Assembly: GCF_029227915.1 (NCBI RefSeq) | Contig: NC_079878.1 | Location: 31,895,501-31,959,500, forward strand | Origin: Hydractinia symbiolongicarpus | Lineage: Eukaryota > Cnidaria > Hydrozoa > Anthoathecata > Hydractiniidae | Direction: 5' to 3' | Length of the DNA: 64,000 nucleotides | Part shown: positions 10,900 through 24,780 of the stretch, in pieces | Layout of the letters: each line of letters starts with the position of its first letter | Position numbering within the stretch: the first letter of the stretch is position 1 | The notes under the pieces: model-generated | The model's database searches: none | What the model was told of the DNA's origin: nothing | The model's input: only the letters and a program-made list of their open reading frames with translations | Translations under genes and position numbers: made by a program

Positions 10900-13800
10900 C
10901 GGCAAACGAAAACCTGCGATTTCCCGTAAATCCCGGACTCGGCCCGTATAGTCAAAAGTATACAAAGAAAGTACCCAGGGAGTAAACTCATTTCCAGAAC
11001 GATTTTTTAAATTATTTTTTCACCACTAAAACGCATAAGACTTGTAGTTTTTAAAAATGTTTTCATTTTTGATGAGACGCTGAATAAAAGAAGTTTAATC
11101 GCCGGCAAACGAAAACCCGCGATTTCCTGCAAATCCCGGGCTTGGCCCGTATAGTCAAAAGTATACAAAGAAAGTACCCAGGGAGTAAACTCATTTCCCG
11201 AACGATTTTTTAAATTACTTTTCACCACTAAAACGCATGAGACTTGTAGTTTTTTAAAATGTTTTCATTTTTGATGAGACGCTGAATAAAAGAAGGTTAA
11301 TCGCCGGCAAACGAAAACCCGCAATTTCCCGTAAATCCCGGTCTCGGCCCGTATAGTCAAAAGTATACAAAGAAAGTACCCAGGGAGTAAACTCATTTCC
11401 CAAACGATTTTTTAAATTATCATTTCACCACTAAAACGCATGAGACTTGTAGTATTCAAGAATGTTTTCATTTTTGATGAGACGCTGAATAAAACCAGTT
11501 TAATCGCCGGCAAACGAAAACCTGCGATTTCCCGTAAATCCCGGACTCGGCCCGTATAGTCAAAAGTATACAAAGAAAGTACCCAGGGAGTAAACTCATT
11601 TCCAGAACGATTTTTTAAATTATTTTTTCACCACTAAAACGCATAAGACTTGTAGTTTTTAAAAATGTTTTCATTTTTGATGAGACGCTGAATAAAAGAA
11701 GTTTAATCGCCGGCAAACGAAAACCCGCGATTTCCTGCAAATCCCGGGCTTGGCCCGTATAGTCAAAAGTATACAAAGAAAGTACCCAGGGAGTAAACTC
11801 ATTTCCCGAACGATTTTTTAAATTACTTTTCACCACTAAAACGCATGAGACTTGTAGTTTTTTAAAATGTTTTCATTTTTGATGAGACGCTGAATAAAAG
11901 AAGGTTAATCGCCGGCAAACGAAAACCCGCAATTTCCCGTAAATCCCGGTCTCGGCCCGTATAGTCAAAAGTATACAAGGAAAGTACCCAGTGAGTAAAC
12001 TCATTTCCCTAACGAATTTTTAAATTATTTTTTCACCACTAAAACGCATGAGACTTGTAGTTTTCAAAAATGTATTCATTTTTGATGAGACGCTGAATAA
12101 AAGAAGTTTAATCGCCGGCAAATGAAAACCTGCGATTTCCCGTAAATCCCGGACTCGGCCCGTATAGTCAAAAGTATACAAAGAGAGTACCCAGGGTGTA
12201 AACTCATTTCCCGAACGTTTTTATAAATTATTTTTTCACCACTAAAACGCATGAGACTTGTAGTTTTCAAAAATGTTTTCATTTTTGATGAGACGCTGAA
12301 TAAAAGAAGTTTAATCGCCTGCAAACGAAAACCTGCGATTTCCCGTAAATCCCGGACTCGGCCCGTATAGTCAAAAGTATACAAAGAAAGTACCCAGGGA
12401 GTAAACTCATTTCCCAAACGATTTTTTAAATTATTATTTCACCACTAAAGCCCATGAGACTTGTATTTTTTAAAAATGTTTTCATTTTTGATGAGACGCT
12501 GAATAAAAAAAGTTTAATCGCCGGCAAGCGAGAACCCGCGATTTCCCGTAAATCCCGGACTCGGCCCGTATAGTCAAAAGTATACAAGGAAAGTACCCAG
12601 TGAGTAAACTCATTTCCAGAACAAATTTTTAAATTATTTTTTCACCACTAAAACGCATGAGACTTGTAGTTTTCAGAAATGTTTTCATTTTTGATGAGAC
12701 GCTTAATGAAAGTGGTTTAATTGCCGGCAAACGAAAAGCCGCGATTTCCCGTTAATCCCGGGCTTGGCCCGTATAGTCAAATGTATACAAAGAAAGTTCC
12801 CTGTGAGAAAACTCATTTCCAAAACGATTTTTTAAATTAACTTTTCACCACTAAAACGCTTGAGACTTGTAGTTTTCAAAAGTGTTTTCATTTTTGATGA
12901 GACGCTAAACAAAAGAAGTTTAATCGCCGGCAAACGAAAACCCGCCATTTCCCGTAAACCCCGGACTCGGCCTGCATAGTCAAAAGTATACAAAGAAAGT
13001 ACCCAGGGTGTAAACTCATTTCCCGAACGATTTTTTAAATTATTATTTCACCACTAAAGCCCATGAGACTTGTAGTACTTAAAAATGTTTTCATTTTTGA
13101 TGAGACGCTGAATAAAAGAAGTTTAATCGCCGGCAAACGAAAACCTGCGATTTCCCGTAAATCCTGGACTCGGCCCGTATAGTCAAAAGTATACAAAGAA
13201 AGTACCCAGTGAGTAAACTCATTTCCCAAACGATTTTTTAAATTATCATTTCACCACTAAAACGCATGAGACTTGTAGTATTCAAGAATGTTTTCATTTT
13301 TGATGAGACGCTGAATAAAAGCAGTTTAATCGCCGGCAAACGAAAACCTGCGATTTCCCGTAAATCCCGGACTCGGCCCGTATAGTCGAAAGTATACAAA
13401 GACAGTACCCAGGGAGTAAACTCATTTCCAGAACGATTTTTTAAATTATTTTTTCACCACTAAAACGCATAAGACTTGTAGTTTTTAAAAATGTTTTCAT
13501 TTTTGATGAGACGCTGAATAAAAGAAGTTTAATCGCCGGCAAACGAAAACCCGCGATTTCCTGCAAATCCCGGGCTTGGCCCGTATAGTCAAAAGTATAC
13601 AAAGAAAGTACCCAGGGAGTAAACTCATTACCCGAACGATTTTTTAAATTACTTTTCACCATTAAAACGCATGAGACTTGTAGATTTTTAAAATGTTTTC
13701 ATTTTTGATGAGACGCTGAATAAAAGAAGGTTAATCGCCGGCAAACGAAAACCCGCAATTTCCCGTAAATCCCGGTCTCGGCCCGTATAGTCAAAAGTAT

Positions 13801-15490
13801 ACAAAGAAAGTACCCAGGGAGTAAACTCATTTCCCAAACGATTTTTTAAATTATCATTTCACCACTAAAACGCATGAGACTTGTAGTATTCAAGAATGTT
13901 TTCATTTTTGATGAGACGCTGAATAAAAGCAGTTTAATCGCCGGCAAACGAAAACCAGCGATTTCCCGTAAATCCCAGACTCGGCCCGTATAGTCAAAAG
14001 TATACAAAGAAAGTACCCAGGGAGTAAACTCATTTCCAGAACGATTTTTTAAATTATTTTTTCACCACTAAAACGCATAAGACTTGTAGTTTTTAAAAAT
14101 GTTTTCATTTTTGATGAGACGCTGAATAAAAGAAGTTTAATCGCCGGCAAACGAAAACCCGCGATTTCCTGCAAATCCCGGGCTTGGCCCGTATAGTCAA
14201 AAGTATACAAAGAAAGTACCCAGGGAGTAAACTCATTTCCCGAACGATTTTTTAAATTACTTTTCACCACTAAAACGCATGAGACTTGTAGTTTTTTAAA
14301 ATGTTTTCATTTATGATGAGACGCTGAATAAAAGAAGGTTAATCGCCGGCAAACGAAAACCCGCAATTTCCCGTAAATCCCGGTCTCGGCCCGTATAGAC
14401 AAAAGTATACAAGGAAAGTACCCAGTGAGTAAACTCATTTCCCTAACGAATTTTTAAATTATTTTTTCACCACTAAAACGCATGAGACTTGTAGTTTTCA
14501 AAAATGTATTCATTTTTGATGAGACGCTGAATAAAAGAAGTTTAATCGCCGGCAAATGAAAACCTGCGATTTCCCGTAAATCCCGGACTCGGCCCGTATA
14601 GTCAAAAGTATACAAAGAGAGTACCCAGGGTGTAAACTCATTTCCCGAACGTTTTTATAAATTATTTTTTCACCACTAAAACGCATGAGACTTGTAGTTT
14701 TCAAAAATGTTTTCATTTTTGATGAGACGCTGAATAAAAGAAGTTTAATCGCCTGCAAACGAAAACCTGCGATTTCCCGTAAATCCCGGACTCGGCCCGT
14801 ATAGTCAAAAGTATACAAAGAAAGTACCCAGGGAGTAAACTCATTTCCCAAACGATTTTTTAAATTATTATTTCACCACTAAAGCCCATGAGACTTGTAG
14901 TTTTTAAAAATGTTTTCATTTTTGATGAGACGCTGAATAAAAGAAGTTTAATCGCCGGCAAACGAGAACCCGCGATTTCCCGTAAATCCCGGACTCGGCC
15001 CGTATAGTCAAAAGTATACAAGGAAAGTACCCAGTGAGTAAACTCATTTCCAGAACAAATTTTTAAATTATTTTTTCACCACTAAAACGCATGAGACTTG
15101 TAGTTTTCAGAAATGTTTTCATTTTTGATGAGACGCTTAATGAAAGTGGTTTAATTGCCGGCAAACGAAAAGCCGCGATTTCCCGTTAATCCCGGGCTTG
15201 GCCCGTATAGTCAAATGTATACAAAGAAAGTTCCCTGTGAGAAAACTCATTTCCAAAACGATTTTTTAAATTAACTTTTCACCACTAAAACGCTTGAGAC
15301 TTGTAGTTTTCAAAAGTGTTTTCATTTTTGATGAGACGCTAAATAAAAGAAGTTTAATCGCCGGCAAACGAAAACCCGCCATTTCCCGTAAACCCCGGAC
15401 TCGGCCTGCATAGTCAAAAGTATACAAAGAAAGTACCCAGGGTGTAAACTCATTTCCCGAACGATTTTTTAAATTATTATTTCACCACTG
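10900..15490 (+). repeat. 12-monomer HOR in tandem, 2,434-bp period
   Basis: About 10,900-13,060 recurs at about 13,335-15,490. Matching markers include the TTTCCTGCAAATCCCGGG monomers (11,124 and 13,558; 11,732 and 14,166), GAACGTTTTTATAAATT (12,213 and 14,647) and AACTCATTTCCAGAACAAAT. Within each copy a 3-monomer block (608 bp) is itself repeated, so this is a nested HOR. Confidence 0.87.
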
Positions 15491-16885
15491 AAGCCCATGA
15501 GACTTGTAGTATTTAAAAATACTTTCATTTTTGATGAGACGCTGAATAAAAGAAGTTTAATCGCCGGCAAACAAAAACCCGCGAATTCCCGTAAATCCCG
15601 GACTCGGCCCGTATAGTCAAAAGTATACAAAGAAAGTACGCAGGGAGTAAACTCATTTCCCGAACGATTTTTTAAATTATTTTTTCACCACTAAAACGCA
15701 TGAGACTTGTAGTTTTCAAAAAAGTTTTTATTTTTGATGAGACGCTGAATAAAAGAAGTTTAATCGCCGGCAAACGAAAACCCGCGATTTCCCGTAAATC
15801 CCGGACTCGGCCCGTATAGTCAAAAGTATACAAGGAAAGTACCCAGTGAGTAAACTCATTTCCCGAACTAATTTTTAAATGATTTTTTCACCACTAAAAC
15901 GCATGAGACTTGTAGTTTTCAAAAATGTTTTCATTTTTGATGAGACGCTGAATAAAAGAAGTTTAATCGCCTGCAAACGAAAACCTGCGATTTCCCGTAA
16001 ATCCCGGACTCGGCCCGTATAGTCAAAAGTATACAAGGAAAGTACCCAGTGAGTAAACTCATTTCCAGAACGAATTTTTAAATTATTTTTTCACCACTAA
16101 AACGCATGAGACTTGTAGTTGTCAGAAATGTTTTCATTTTTGATGAGACGCTTAATGAAAGTGGTTTAATTGCCGACAAACGAAAAGCCGCGATTTCCCG
16201 TTAATCCCGGGCTTGGCCCGTATAGTGGAATGTATACAAAGAAAGTTCCCTGTGAGAAAACTCATTTCCAAAACGATTTTTTAAATTAACTTTTCACCAC
16301 TAAAGCCCATGAGACTTGTAGTATTTAAAAATACTTTCATTTTTGATGAGACGCTGAATAAAAGAAGTTTAATCGCCGGCAAACAAAAACCCGCCATTTC
16401 CCGTAAACCCCGGACTCGGCCTGCATAGTCAAAAGTATACAAAGAAAGTACCCAGGGTGTAAACTCATTCCCCGAACGATTTTTAAATTATTATTTCACC
16501 ACTAAAGCCCATGAGACTTGTAGTATTTAAAAAAACTTTCATTTTTGATGAGACGCTGAATAAAAGAAGTTTAATCGCCGGCAAACAAAAACCCGCGAAT
16601 TCCCGTAAATCCCGGACTCGGCCCGTATAGTCAAAAGTATACAAAGAAAGTACCCAGGGAGTAAACTCATTTCCCGAACGATTTTTTAAATTATTTTTTC
16701 ACCACTAAAACGCATGAGACTTGTAGTTTTCAAAAAAGTTTTTATTTTTGATGAGACGCTGAATAAAAGAAGTTTAATCGCCGGCAAACGAAAACCCGCG
16801 ATTTCCCGTAAATCCCGGACTCGGCCCGTATAGTCAAAAGTATACAAGGAAAGTACCCAGTGAGTAAACTCATTTCCCGAACGAA
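15000..16885 (+). repeat. 5-monomer HOR, 1,015-bp period
   Basis: About 15,000-15,870 recurs at about 16,015-16,885. Shared states are TTAATTGCCGGCAAACG with the AAAGCCGCGATTTCCCGTT form, CCGCGAATTCCCGTAAATCC and CAAAAAAGTTTTTATTTTTG (near 15,716 and 16,731). Its first part overlaps the end of the preceding 12-mer, so the duplications were layered. Confidence 0.8.
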
Positions 16886-19800
16886 TTTTTAAATGATTTT
16901 TTCACCACTAAAACGCATGAGACTTGTAGTTTTCAGAAATTTTTTCATTTTTGATGAGACGCTTAATGAAAGTGGTTTAATTGCCGGCAAACGAAAGGCC
17001 GCGATTTCCGGTTAATCCCGGGCTTGGCCCGTATAGTCGAATGTATACAAAGAAAGTACCCTGTGAGAAAACTCATTTCCAAAACGATTTTTTAAATTAA
17101 CTTTTCACCACTAAAACGCTTGAGACTTGTAGTTTTCAAAAATGTTTTCATTTTTGATGAGACGCTAAATAAAAGAAGTTTAATCGCCGGCAAACGAAAA
17201 CCCGCCATTTCCCGTAAACCCCGGACTCGGCCCGCATAGTCAAAAGTATACAAAGAAAGTACCCAGGGTGTAAACTCATTTCCCGAACGATTTTTTAAAT
17301 TATTATTTCACCACTAAAGCCCATGAGACTTGTAGTATTTAAAAATACTTTCATTTTTGATGAGACGCTGAATAAAAGAAGTTTAATCGCCGGCAAACAA
17401 AAACCCGCGACTTCCCGTAAATCCCGGACTCGGCCCGTATAGTCAAAAGTATACAAAGAAAATACCCAGGGAGTAAACTCATTTCCCGAACGATTTTTTA
17501 AATTATTTTTTCACCACTAAAACGCATGAGACTTGCAGTTTTCAAAAATGTTTTCATTTTTGATGAGACGCTGAATAAAAGAAGTTTAATCGCCGGCAAA
17601 CGAAAACCTGCGATTTCCCGTAAATCCCGGACTCGGCCCGTATAGTCAAAAGTATACAAAGAAAGTACCCGGGGTGTAAACTCATTTCCCGAACGATTTT
17701 TTGAATTATTATTTCACCACTAAAGCCCATGAGACTTGTAGTTTTTAAAAATGTTTTCATTTTTGATGAGACGCTTAATAAAAGAGGTTTAATCGCCGGC
17801 AAACGAAATCCCGCGATTTCCCGTAAATCCCGGGCTTGGCCCGTATAGTCGAATGTATACAAAGAAAGTACCCAGGAAGTAAACTCATTTCCCGAACGAT
17901 TTTTTAAATTTTTTTTTCACCACTAAAACACATGAGACTTGTAGTTTTCAAAAATGTTTTCATTTTTGATGAGACGCTGAATGAAAGAAGTTTAATCGCC
18001 GGCAAACAAAAACCTGCGATTTCCCGTAAATCCCGTACTCGGCCCGTATAGTCAAAAGTATACAAAGAAAGTAACCAGGGAGTAAACTCATTTCACAAAC
18101 GATTTTTTAAATTATTATTTCACCACTAAAGCCCATGAGACTTGTAGTTTTTAAAAATGTTTTCATTTTTGATGAGACGCTGAATAAAAGAAGTTTAATC
18201 GCCGGCAAACGAAAACCCGCAATTTCCCGTAAATCCCGGTCTCGGCCCGTATAGTCAAAAGTATACAAGGAAAGTATCCAGTGAGTAAACTCATTTCCCG
18301 AACGAATTTTTTAATTATTTTTTCACCACTAAAACGCACGAGACTTGTAGTTTTCAAAAATGTTTTCATTTTTGATGAGACGCTGAATAAAAGAAGTTTA
18401 AACGCCGGCAAACGAAAACCTGCGATTTCCCGTAAATCCCGGACACGGCCCGTATAGTCAAAAGTATACAAAGAGAGTACCCAGGGTGTAAACTCATTTC
18501 CCGAACGATTTTTTAAATTATTTTTTCACCACTAAAACGCATGAAACTTGTAGTTTTCAAAAATGTTTTCATTTTTGATGAAACGCTGAATAAAAGCAGT
18601 TTAATCGCCGGCAAACAAAAACCCGCGATTTCCCGTAAATCCCGGACTCGGCCCGTATAGTCAAAAGTATACAAGGAAAGTACCCAGTGAGTAAACTCAT
18701 TTCCGGAACGAATTTTTAAATTATTTTTTCACCACTAAAACGCATGAGACTTGTAGTTTTCAGAAATGTTTTCATTTTTGATGAGACGCTTAATGAAAGT
18801 GGTTTAATCGCTGGCAAACGAAAACCCGCGATTTCCCGTAAATCCCGGGCTTGGCCCGTATAGTCAAAAGTATACAAAGAGAGTACCCAGGGTGTAAACT
18901 CATTTCCCGAACGACTTTTTAAATTATTTTTTCACCACTAAAACGCATGAAACTTGTAGTTTTCAAAAATGTTTTCATTTTTGATGAAACGCTGAATAAA
19001 AGCAGTTTAATCGCCGGCAAACAAAAACCCGCGATTTCCCGTAAATCCCGGACTCGGCCCGTATAGTCAAAAGTATACAAGGAAAGTACCCAGTGAGTAA
19101 ACTCATTTCCCGAACGAATTTTTAAATTATTTTTTCACCACTAAAACGCATGAGACTTGTAGTTTTCAGAAATGTTTTCATTTTTGATGAGACGCTTAAT
19201 GAAAGTGGTTTAATCGCTGGCAAACGAAAACCCGCGATTTCCCGTAAATCCCGGGCTTGGCCCGTATAGTCGAATGTATACAGAGAAAGTACCCTGTGAG
19301 AAAACTCATTTCCAAAACGATTTTTTAAATTAACTTTTCACCACTAAAACGCTTGAGACTTGTAGTTTTCAAAAATGTTTTCATTTTTGATGAGACGCTA
19401 AATAAAAGAAGTTTAATCGCCGGCAAACGAAAACCCGCCATTTCCCGTAAACCCCGGACTCGGCCCGCATAGTCAAAAGTATACAAAGAAAGTACCTAGG
19501 GTGTAAACTCATTTCCCGAACGATTTTTTAAATTATTATTTCACCACTAACGCCCATGAGACTTGTAGTATTTAAAAATACTTTCATTTTTGATGAGACG
19601 CTGAATAAAAGAAGTTTAATCGCCGGCAAACAAAAACCCGCGACTTCCCGTAAATCCCGGACTCGGCCCGTATAGTCAAAAGTATACAAAGAAAATACCC
19701 AGGGAGTAAACTCATTTCCCGAACGATTTTTTAAATTATTATTTCACCACTAACGCCCATGAGACTTGTAGTATTTAAAAATACTTTCATTTTTGATGAG

Positions 19801-22125
19801 ACGCTGAATAAAAGAAGTTTAATCGCCGGCAAACAAAAACCCGCGACTTCCCGTAAATCCCGGACTCGGCCCGTATAGTCAAAAGTATACAAAGAAAATA
19901 CCCAGGGAGTAAACTCATTTCCCGAACGATTTTTTAAATTATTTTTTCACCACTAAAACGCATGAGACTTGCAGTTTTCAAAAATGTTTTCATTTTTGAT
20001 GAGACGCTGAATAAAAGAAGTTTAATCGCCGGCAAACGAAAACCTGCGATTTCCCGTAAATCCCGGACTCGGCCCGTATAGTCAAAAGTATACAAAGAAA
20101 GTACCCGGGGTGTAAACTCATTTCCCGAACGATTTTTTGAATTATTATTTCACCACTAAAGCCCATGAGACTTGTAGTTTTTAAAAATGTTTTCATTTTT
20201 GATGAGACGCTTAATAAAAGAGGTTTAATCGCCGGCAAACGAAATCCCGCGATTTCCCGTAAATCCCGGGCTTGGCCCGTATAGTCGAATGTATACAAAG
20301 AAAGTACCCAGGAAGTAAACTCATTTCCCGAACGATTTTTTAAATTTTTTTTTCACCACTAAAACACATGAGACTTGTAGTTTTCAAAAATGTTTTCATT
20401 TTTGATGAGACGCTGAATGAAAGAAGTTTAATCGCCGGCAAACAAAAACCTGCGATTTCCCGTAAATCCCGTACTCGGCCCGTATAGTCAAAAGTATACA
20501 AAGAAAGTAACCAGGGAGTAAACTCATTTCACAAACGATTTTTTAAATTATTATTTCACCACTAAAGCCCATGAGACTTGTAGTTTTTAAAAATGTTTTC
20601 ATTTTTGATGAGACGCTGAATAAAAGAAGTTTAATCGCCGGCAAACGAAAACCCGCAATTTCCCGTAAATCCCGGTCTCGGCCCGTATAGTCAAAAGTAT
20701 ACAAGGAAAGTATCCAGTGAGTAAACTCATTTCCCGAACGAATTTTTTAATTATTTTTTCACCACTAAAACGAACGAGACTTGTAGTTTTCAAAAATGTT
20801 TTCATTTTTGATGAGACGCTGAATAAAAGAAGTTTAAACGCCGGCAAACGAAAACCTGCGATTTCCCGTAAATCCCGGACTCGGCCCGTGTAGTCAAAAG
20901 TATACAAAGAGAGTACCCAGGGTGTAAACTCATTTCCCGAACGATTTTTTAAATTATTTTTTCACCACTAAAACGCATGAAACTTGTAGTTTTCAAAAAT
21001 GTTTTCATTTTTGATGAAACGCTGAATAAAAGCAGTTTAATCGCCGGCAAACAAAAACCCGCGATTTCCCGTAAATCCCGGACTCGGCCCGTATAGTCAA
21101 AAGTATACAAGGAAAGTACCCAGTGAGTAAACTCATTTCCGGAACGAATTTTTAAATTATTTTTTCACCACTAAAACGCATGAGACTTGTAGTTTTCAGA
21201 AATGTTTTCATTTTTGATGAGACGCTTAATGAAAGTGGTTTAATCGCTGGCAAACGAAAACCCGCGATTTCCCGTAAATCCCGGGCTTGGCCCGTATAGT
21301 CAAAAGTATACAAAGAGAGTACCCAGGGTGTAAACTCATTTCCCGAACGACTTTTTAAATTATTTTTTCACCACTAAAACGCATGAAACTTGTAGTTTTC
21401 AAAAATGTTTTCATTTTTGATGAAACGCTGAATAAAAGCAGTTTAATCGCCGGCAAACAAAAACCCGCGATTTCCCGTAAATCCCGGACTCGGCCCGTAT
21501 AGTCAAAAGTATACAAGGAAAGTACCCAGTGAGTAAACTCACTTCCCGAACAAATTTTTAAATTATTTTTTCACCACTAAAACGCATGAGACTTGTAGTT
21601 TTCAGAAATGTTTTCATTTTTGATGAGACGCTTAATGAAAGTGGTTTAATCGCTGGCAAACGAAAACCCGCGATTTCCCGTAAATCCCGGGCTTGGCCCG
21701 TATAGTCGAATGTATACAGAGAAAGTACCCTGTGAGAAAACTCATTTCCAAAACGATTTTTTAAATTAACTTTTCACCACTAAAACGCTTGAGACTTGTA
21801 GTTTTCAAAAATGTTTTCATTTTTGATGAGACGCTAAATAAAAGAAGTTTAATCGCCGGCAAACGAAAACCCGCCATTTCCCGTAAACCCCGGACTCGGC
21901 CCGCATAGTCAAAAGTATACAAAGAAAGTACCTAGGGTGTAAACTCATTTCCCGAACGATTTTTTAAATTATTATTTCACCACTAACGCCCATGAGACTT
22001 GTAGTATTTAAAAATACTTTCATTTTTGATGAGACGCTGAATAAAAGAAGTTTAATCGCCGGCAAACAAAAACCCGCGACTTCCCGTAAATCCCGGACTC
22101 GGCCCGTATAGTCAAAAGTATACAA
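16886..22125 (+). repeat. 12-monomer HOR in tandem, about 2,436-bp period
   Basis: About 17,300-19,690 recurs at about 19,736-22,125. Markers are GACTTGCAGTTTTC (17,530 and 19,966), GTACCCGGGGTGTAAAC, CACTAAAACACATGAGAC and AGTATCCAGTGAGTAAAC. Further left (about 17,040 against 19,273) the offset is only 2,233. The later copy carries one additional monomer, so a single-unit duplication happened inside it. Confidence 0.85.
19500..19905 (+). repeat. Fresh tandem duplication of one monomer
   Basis: Two adjacent monomers both carry CACTAACGCCCATGAGAC, the AGTATTTAAAAATACT dyad and AGAAAATACCCAGGGAG, and look almost identical. The equivalent site in the other HOR copy (about 17,300) has one unit. 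This local gain accounts for the offset change from 2,233 to 2,436. Confidence 0.82.
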
Positions 22126-23445
22126 AGAAAGTACCCAGGGAGTAAACTCATTTCCCGAACGATTTTTTAAATTATTTTTTCACCACTAAAACGCATGAGA
22201 CTTGTAGTTTTCAAAAAAGTTTTCATTTTTGATGAGACGCTGAATAAAAGAAGTTTAATCGCCGGCAAACGAAAACCTGCGATTTCCCGTAAATCCCGGA
22301 CTCGGCCCGTATAGTCAAAAGTATACAAAGAAAGTACCCGGGGTGTAAACTCATTTCCCGAACGATTTTTCAAATTATTATTTCACCACTAAAGCCCATG
22401 AGACTTGTAGTTTTTAAAAATGTTTTCATTTTTGATGAGACGCTGAATAAAAGAAGTTTAATCGCCGGCAAACGAAAACCCGCAATTTCCCGTAAATCCC
22501 GGTCTCGGCCCGTATAGTCAAAAGTATACAAGGAAAGTACCCAGTGAGTAAACTCATTTCCCTAACGAATTTTTTAATTATTTTTTCACCACTAAAACGC
22601 ACGAGACTTGTAGTTTTCAAAAATGTTTTCATTTTTGATGAGACGCTGAATAAAAGAAGTTTAATCGCCGGCAAACGAAAACCTGCGATTTCCCGTAAAT
22701 CCCGGACTCGGCCCGTATAGTCAAAAGTATACAAAGAGAGTACCCAGGGTGTAAACTCATTTCCCGAACGATTTTTTAAATTATTTTTTTACCACTAAAA
22801 CGCATGAAACTTGTAGTTTTCAAAAATGTTTTCATTTTTGATGAAACGCTGAATAAAAGCAGTTTAATCGCCGGCAAACGAAAACCCGCCATTTCCCGTA
22901 AACCCCGGACTCGGCCCGCATAGTCAAAAGTATACAAAGAAAGTACCTAGGGTGTAAACTCATTTCCCGAACGATTTTTTAAATTATTATTTCACCACTA
23001 ACGCCCATGAGACTTGTAGTATTTAAAAATACTTTCATTTTTGATGAGACGCTGAATAAAAGAAGTTTAATCGCCGGCAAACAAAAACCCGCGACTTCCC
23101 GTAAATCCCGGACTCGGCCCGTATAGTCAAAAGTATACAAAGAAAGTACCCAGGGAGTAAACTCATTTCCCGACCGATTTTTTAAATTATTTTTTCACCA
23201 CTAAAACGCATGAGACTTGTAGTTTTCAAAAAAGTTTTCATTTTTGATGAGACGCTGAATAAAAGAAGTTTAATCGCCGGCAAACGAAAACCTGCGATTT
23301 CCCGTAAATCCCGGACTCGGCCCGTATAGTCAAAAGTATACAAAGAAAGTACCCGGGGTGTAAACTCATTTCCCGAACGATTTTTCAAATTATTATTTCA
23401 CCACTAAAGCCCATGAGACTTGTAGTTTTTAAAAATGTTTTCATT
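21860..23445 (+). repeat. 5-monomer HOR, 1,015-bp period
   Basis: About 21,860-22,430 recurs at about 22,875-23,445. Shared states are AGTACCTAGGGTGTAAAC, CACTAACGCCCATGAGAC, TTTTCAAAAAAGTTTTCATT and GATTTTTCAAATTATTATTT. The first copy begins inside the preceding 12-mer block. Confidence 0.8.
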
Positions 23446-24780
23446 TTTGATGAGACGCTTAATAAAAGAGGTTTAATCGCCGGCAAACGAAATCTCGCGA
23501 TTTCCCGTAAATCCCGGGCTTGGCCCGTATAGTCGAATGTATACAAAGAAAGTACCCAGGAAGTAAACTCATTTCCCGAACGATTTTTTAAATTTTTTTT
23601 TCACCACTAAAACGCATGAGACTTGTAGTTTTCAAAAATGTTTTCATTTTTGATGAAACGCTGAATGAAAGAAGTTTAATCGCCGGCAAACGAAAACCTG
23701 CGATTTCCCGTAAATCCCGTACTCGGCCCGTATAGTCAAAAGTATACAAAGAAAGTAACCAGGGAGTAAACTCATTTCACAAACGATTTTTTGAATTATT
23801 ATTTCACCACTAAAGCCCATGAGACTTGTAGTTTTTAAAAATGTTTTCATTTTTGATGAGACGCTGAATAAAAGAAGTTTAATCGCCGGCAAACGAAAAC
23901 CCGCAATTTCCCGTAAATCCCGGTCTCGGCCCGTATAGTCAAAAGTATACAAGGAAAGTACCCAGTGAGTAAACTCATTTCCCTAACGAATTTTTAAATT
24001 ATTTTTTCACCACTAAAACGCATGAGACTTGTAGTTTTTAAAAATGTTTTCATTTTTGATGAGACGCTTAATAAAAGAGGTTTAATCGCCGGCAAACGAA
24101 ATCCCGCGATTTCCCGTAAATCCCGGGCTTGGCCCGTATAGTCGAATGTATACAAAGAAAGTACCCAGGAAGTAAACTCATTTCCCGAACGATTTTTTAA
24201 ATTTTTTTTTCACCACTAAAACGCATGAGACTTGTAGTTTTCAAAAATGTTTTCATTTTTGATGAAACGCTGAATGAAAGAAGTTTAATCGCCGGCAAAC
24301 GAAAACCTGCGATTTCCCGTAAATCCCGTACTCGGCCCGTATAGTCAAAAGTATACAAAGAAAGTAACCAGGGAGTAAACTCATTTCACAAACGATTTTT
24401 TGAATTATTATTTCACCACTAAAACGCATGAGACTTGTAGTTTTTAAAAATGTTTTCATTTTTGATGAGACGCTGAATAAAAGAAGTTTAATCGCCGGCA
24501 AACGAAAACCTGCGATTTCCCGTAAATCCCGTACTCGGCCCGTATAGTCAAAAGTATACAAAGAAAGTAACCAGGGAGTAAACTCATTTCACAAACGATT
24601 TTTTGAATTATTATTTCACCACTAAAACGCATGAGACTTGTAGTTTTTAAAAATGTTTTCATTTTTGATGAGACGCTGAATAAAAGAAGTTTAATCGCCG
24701 GCAAACGAAAACCCGCAATTTCCCGTAAATCCCGGTCTTGGCCCGTATAGTCAAAAGTATACAAGGAAAGTACCCAGTGA
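23446..24780 (+). repeat. 3-mer duplication (609 bp) plus monomer duplication
   Basis: About 23,459-23,830 recurs 609 bp later, with GCTTAATAAAAGAGGTTTAA, CAGGAAGTAAACTC and CATTTCACAAACGATTTTTT shared. Immediately after, the monomer at about 24,253 is nearly repeated at 24,456 (offset 203). This is a stretch of recent short-range turnover. Confidence 0.75.
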
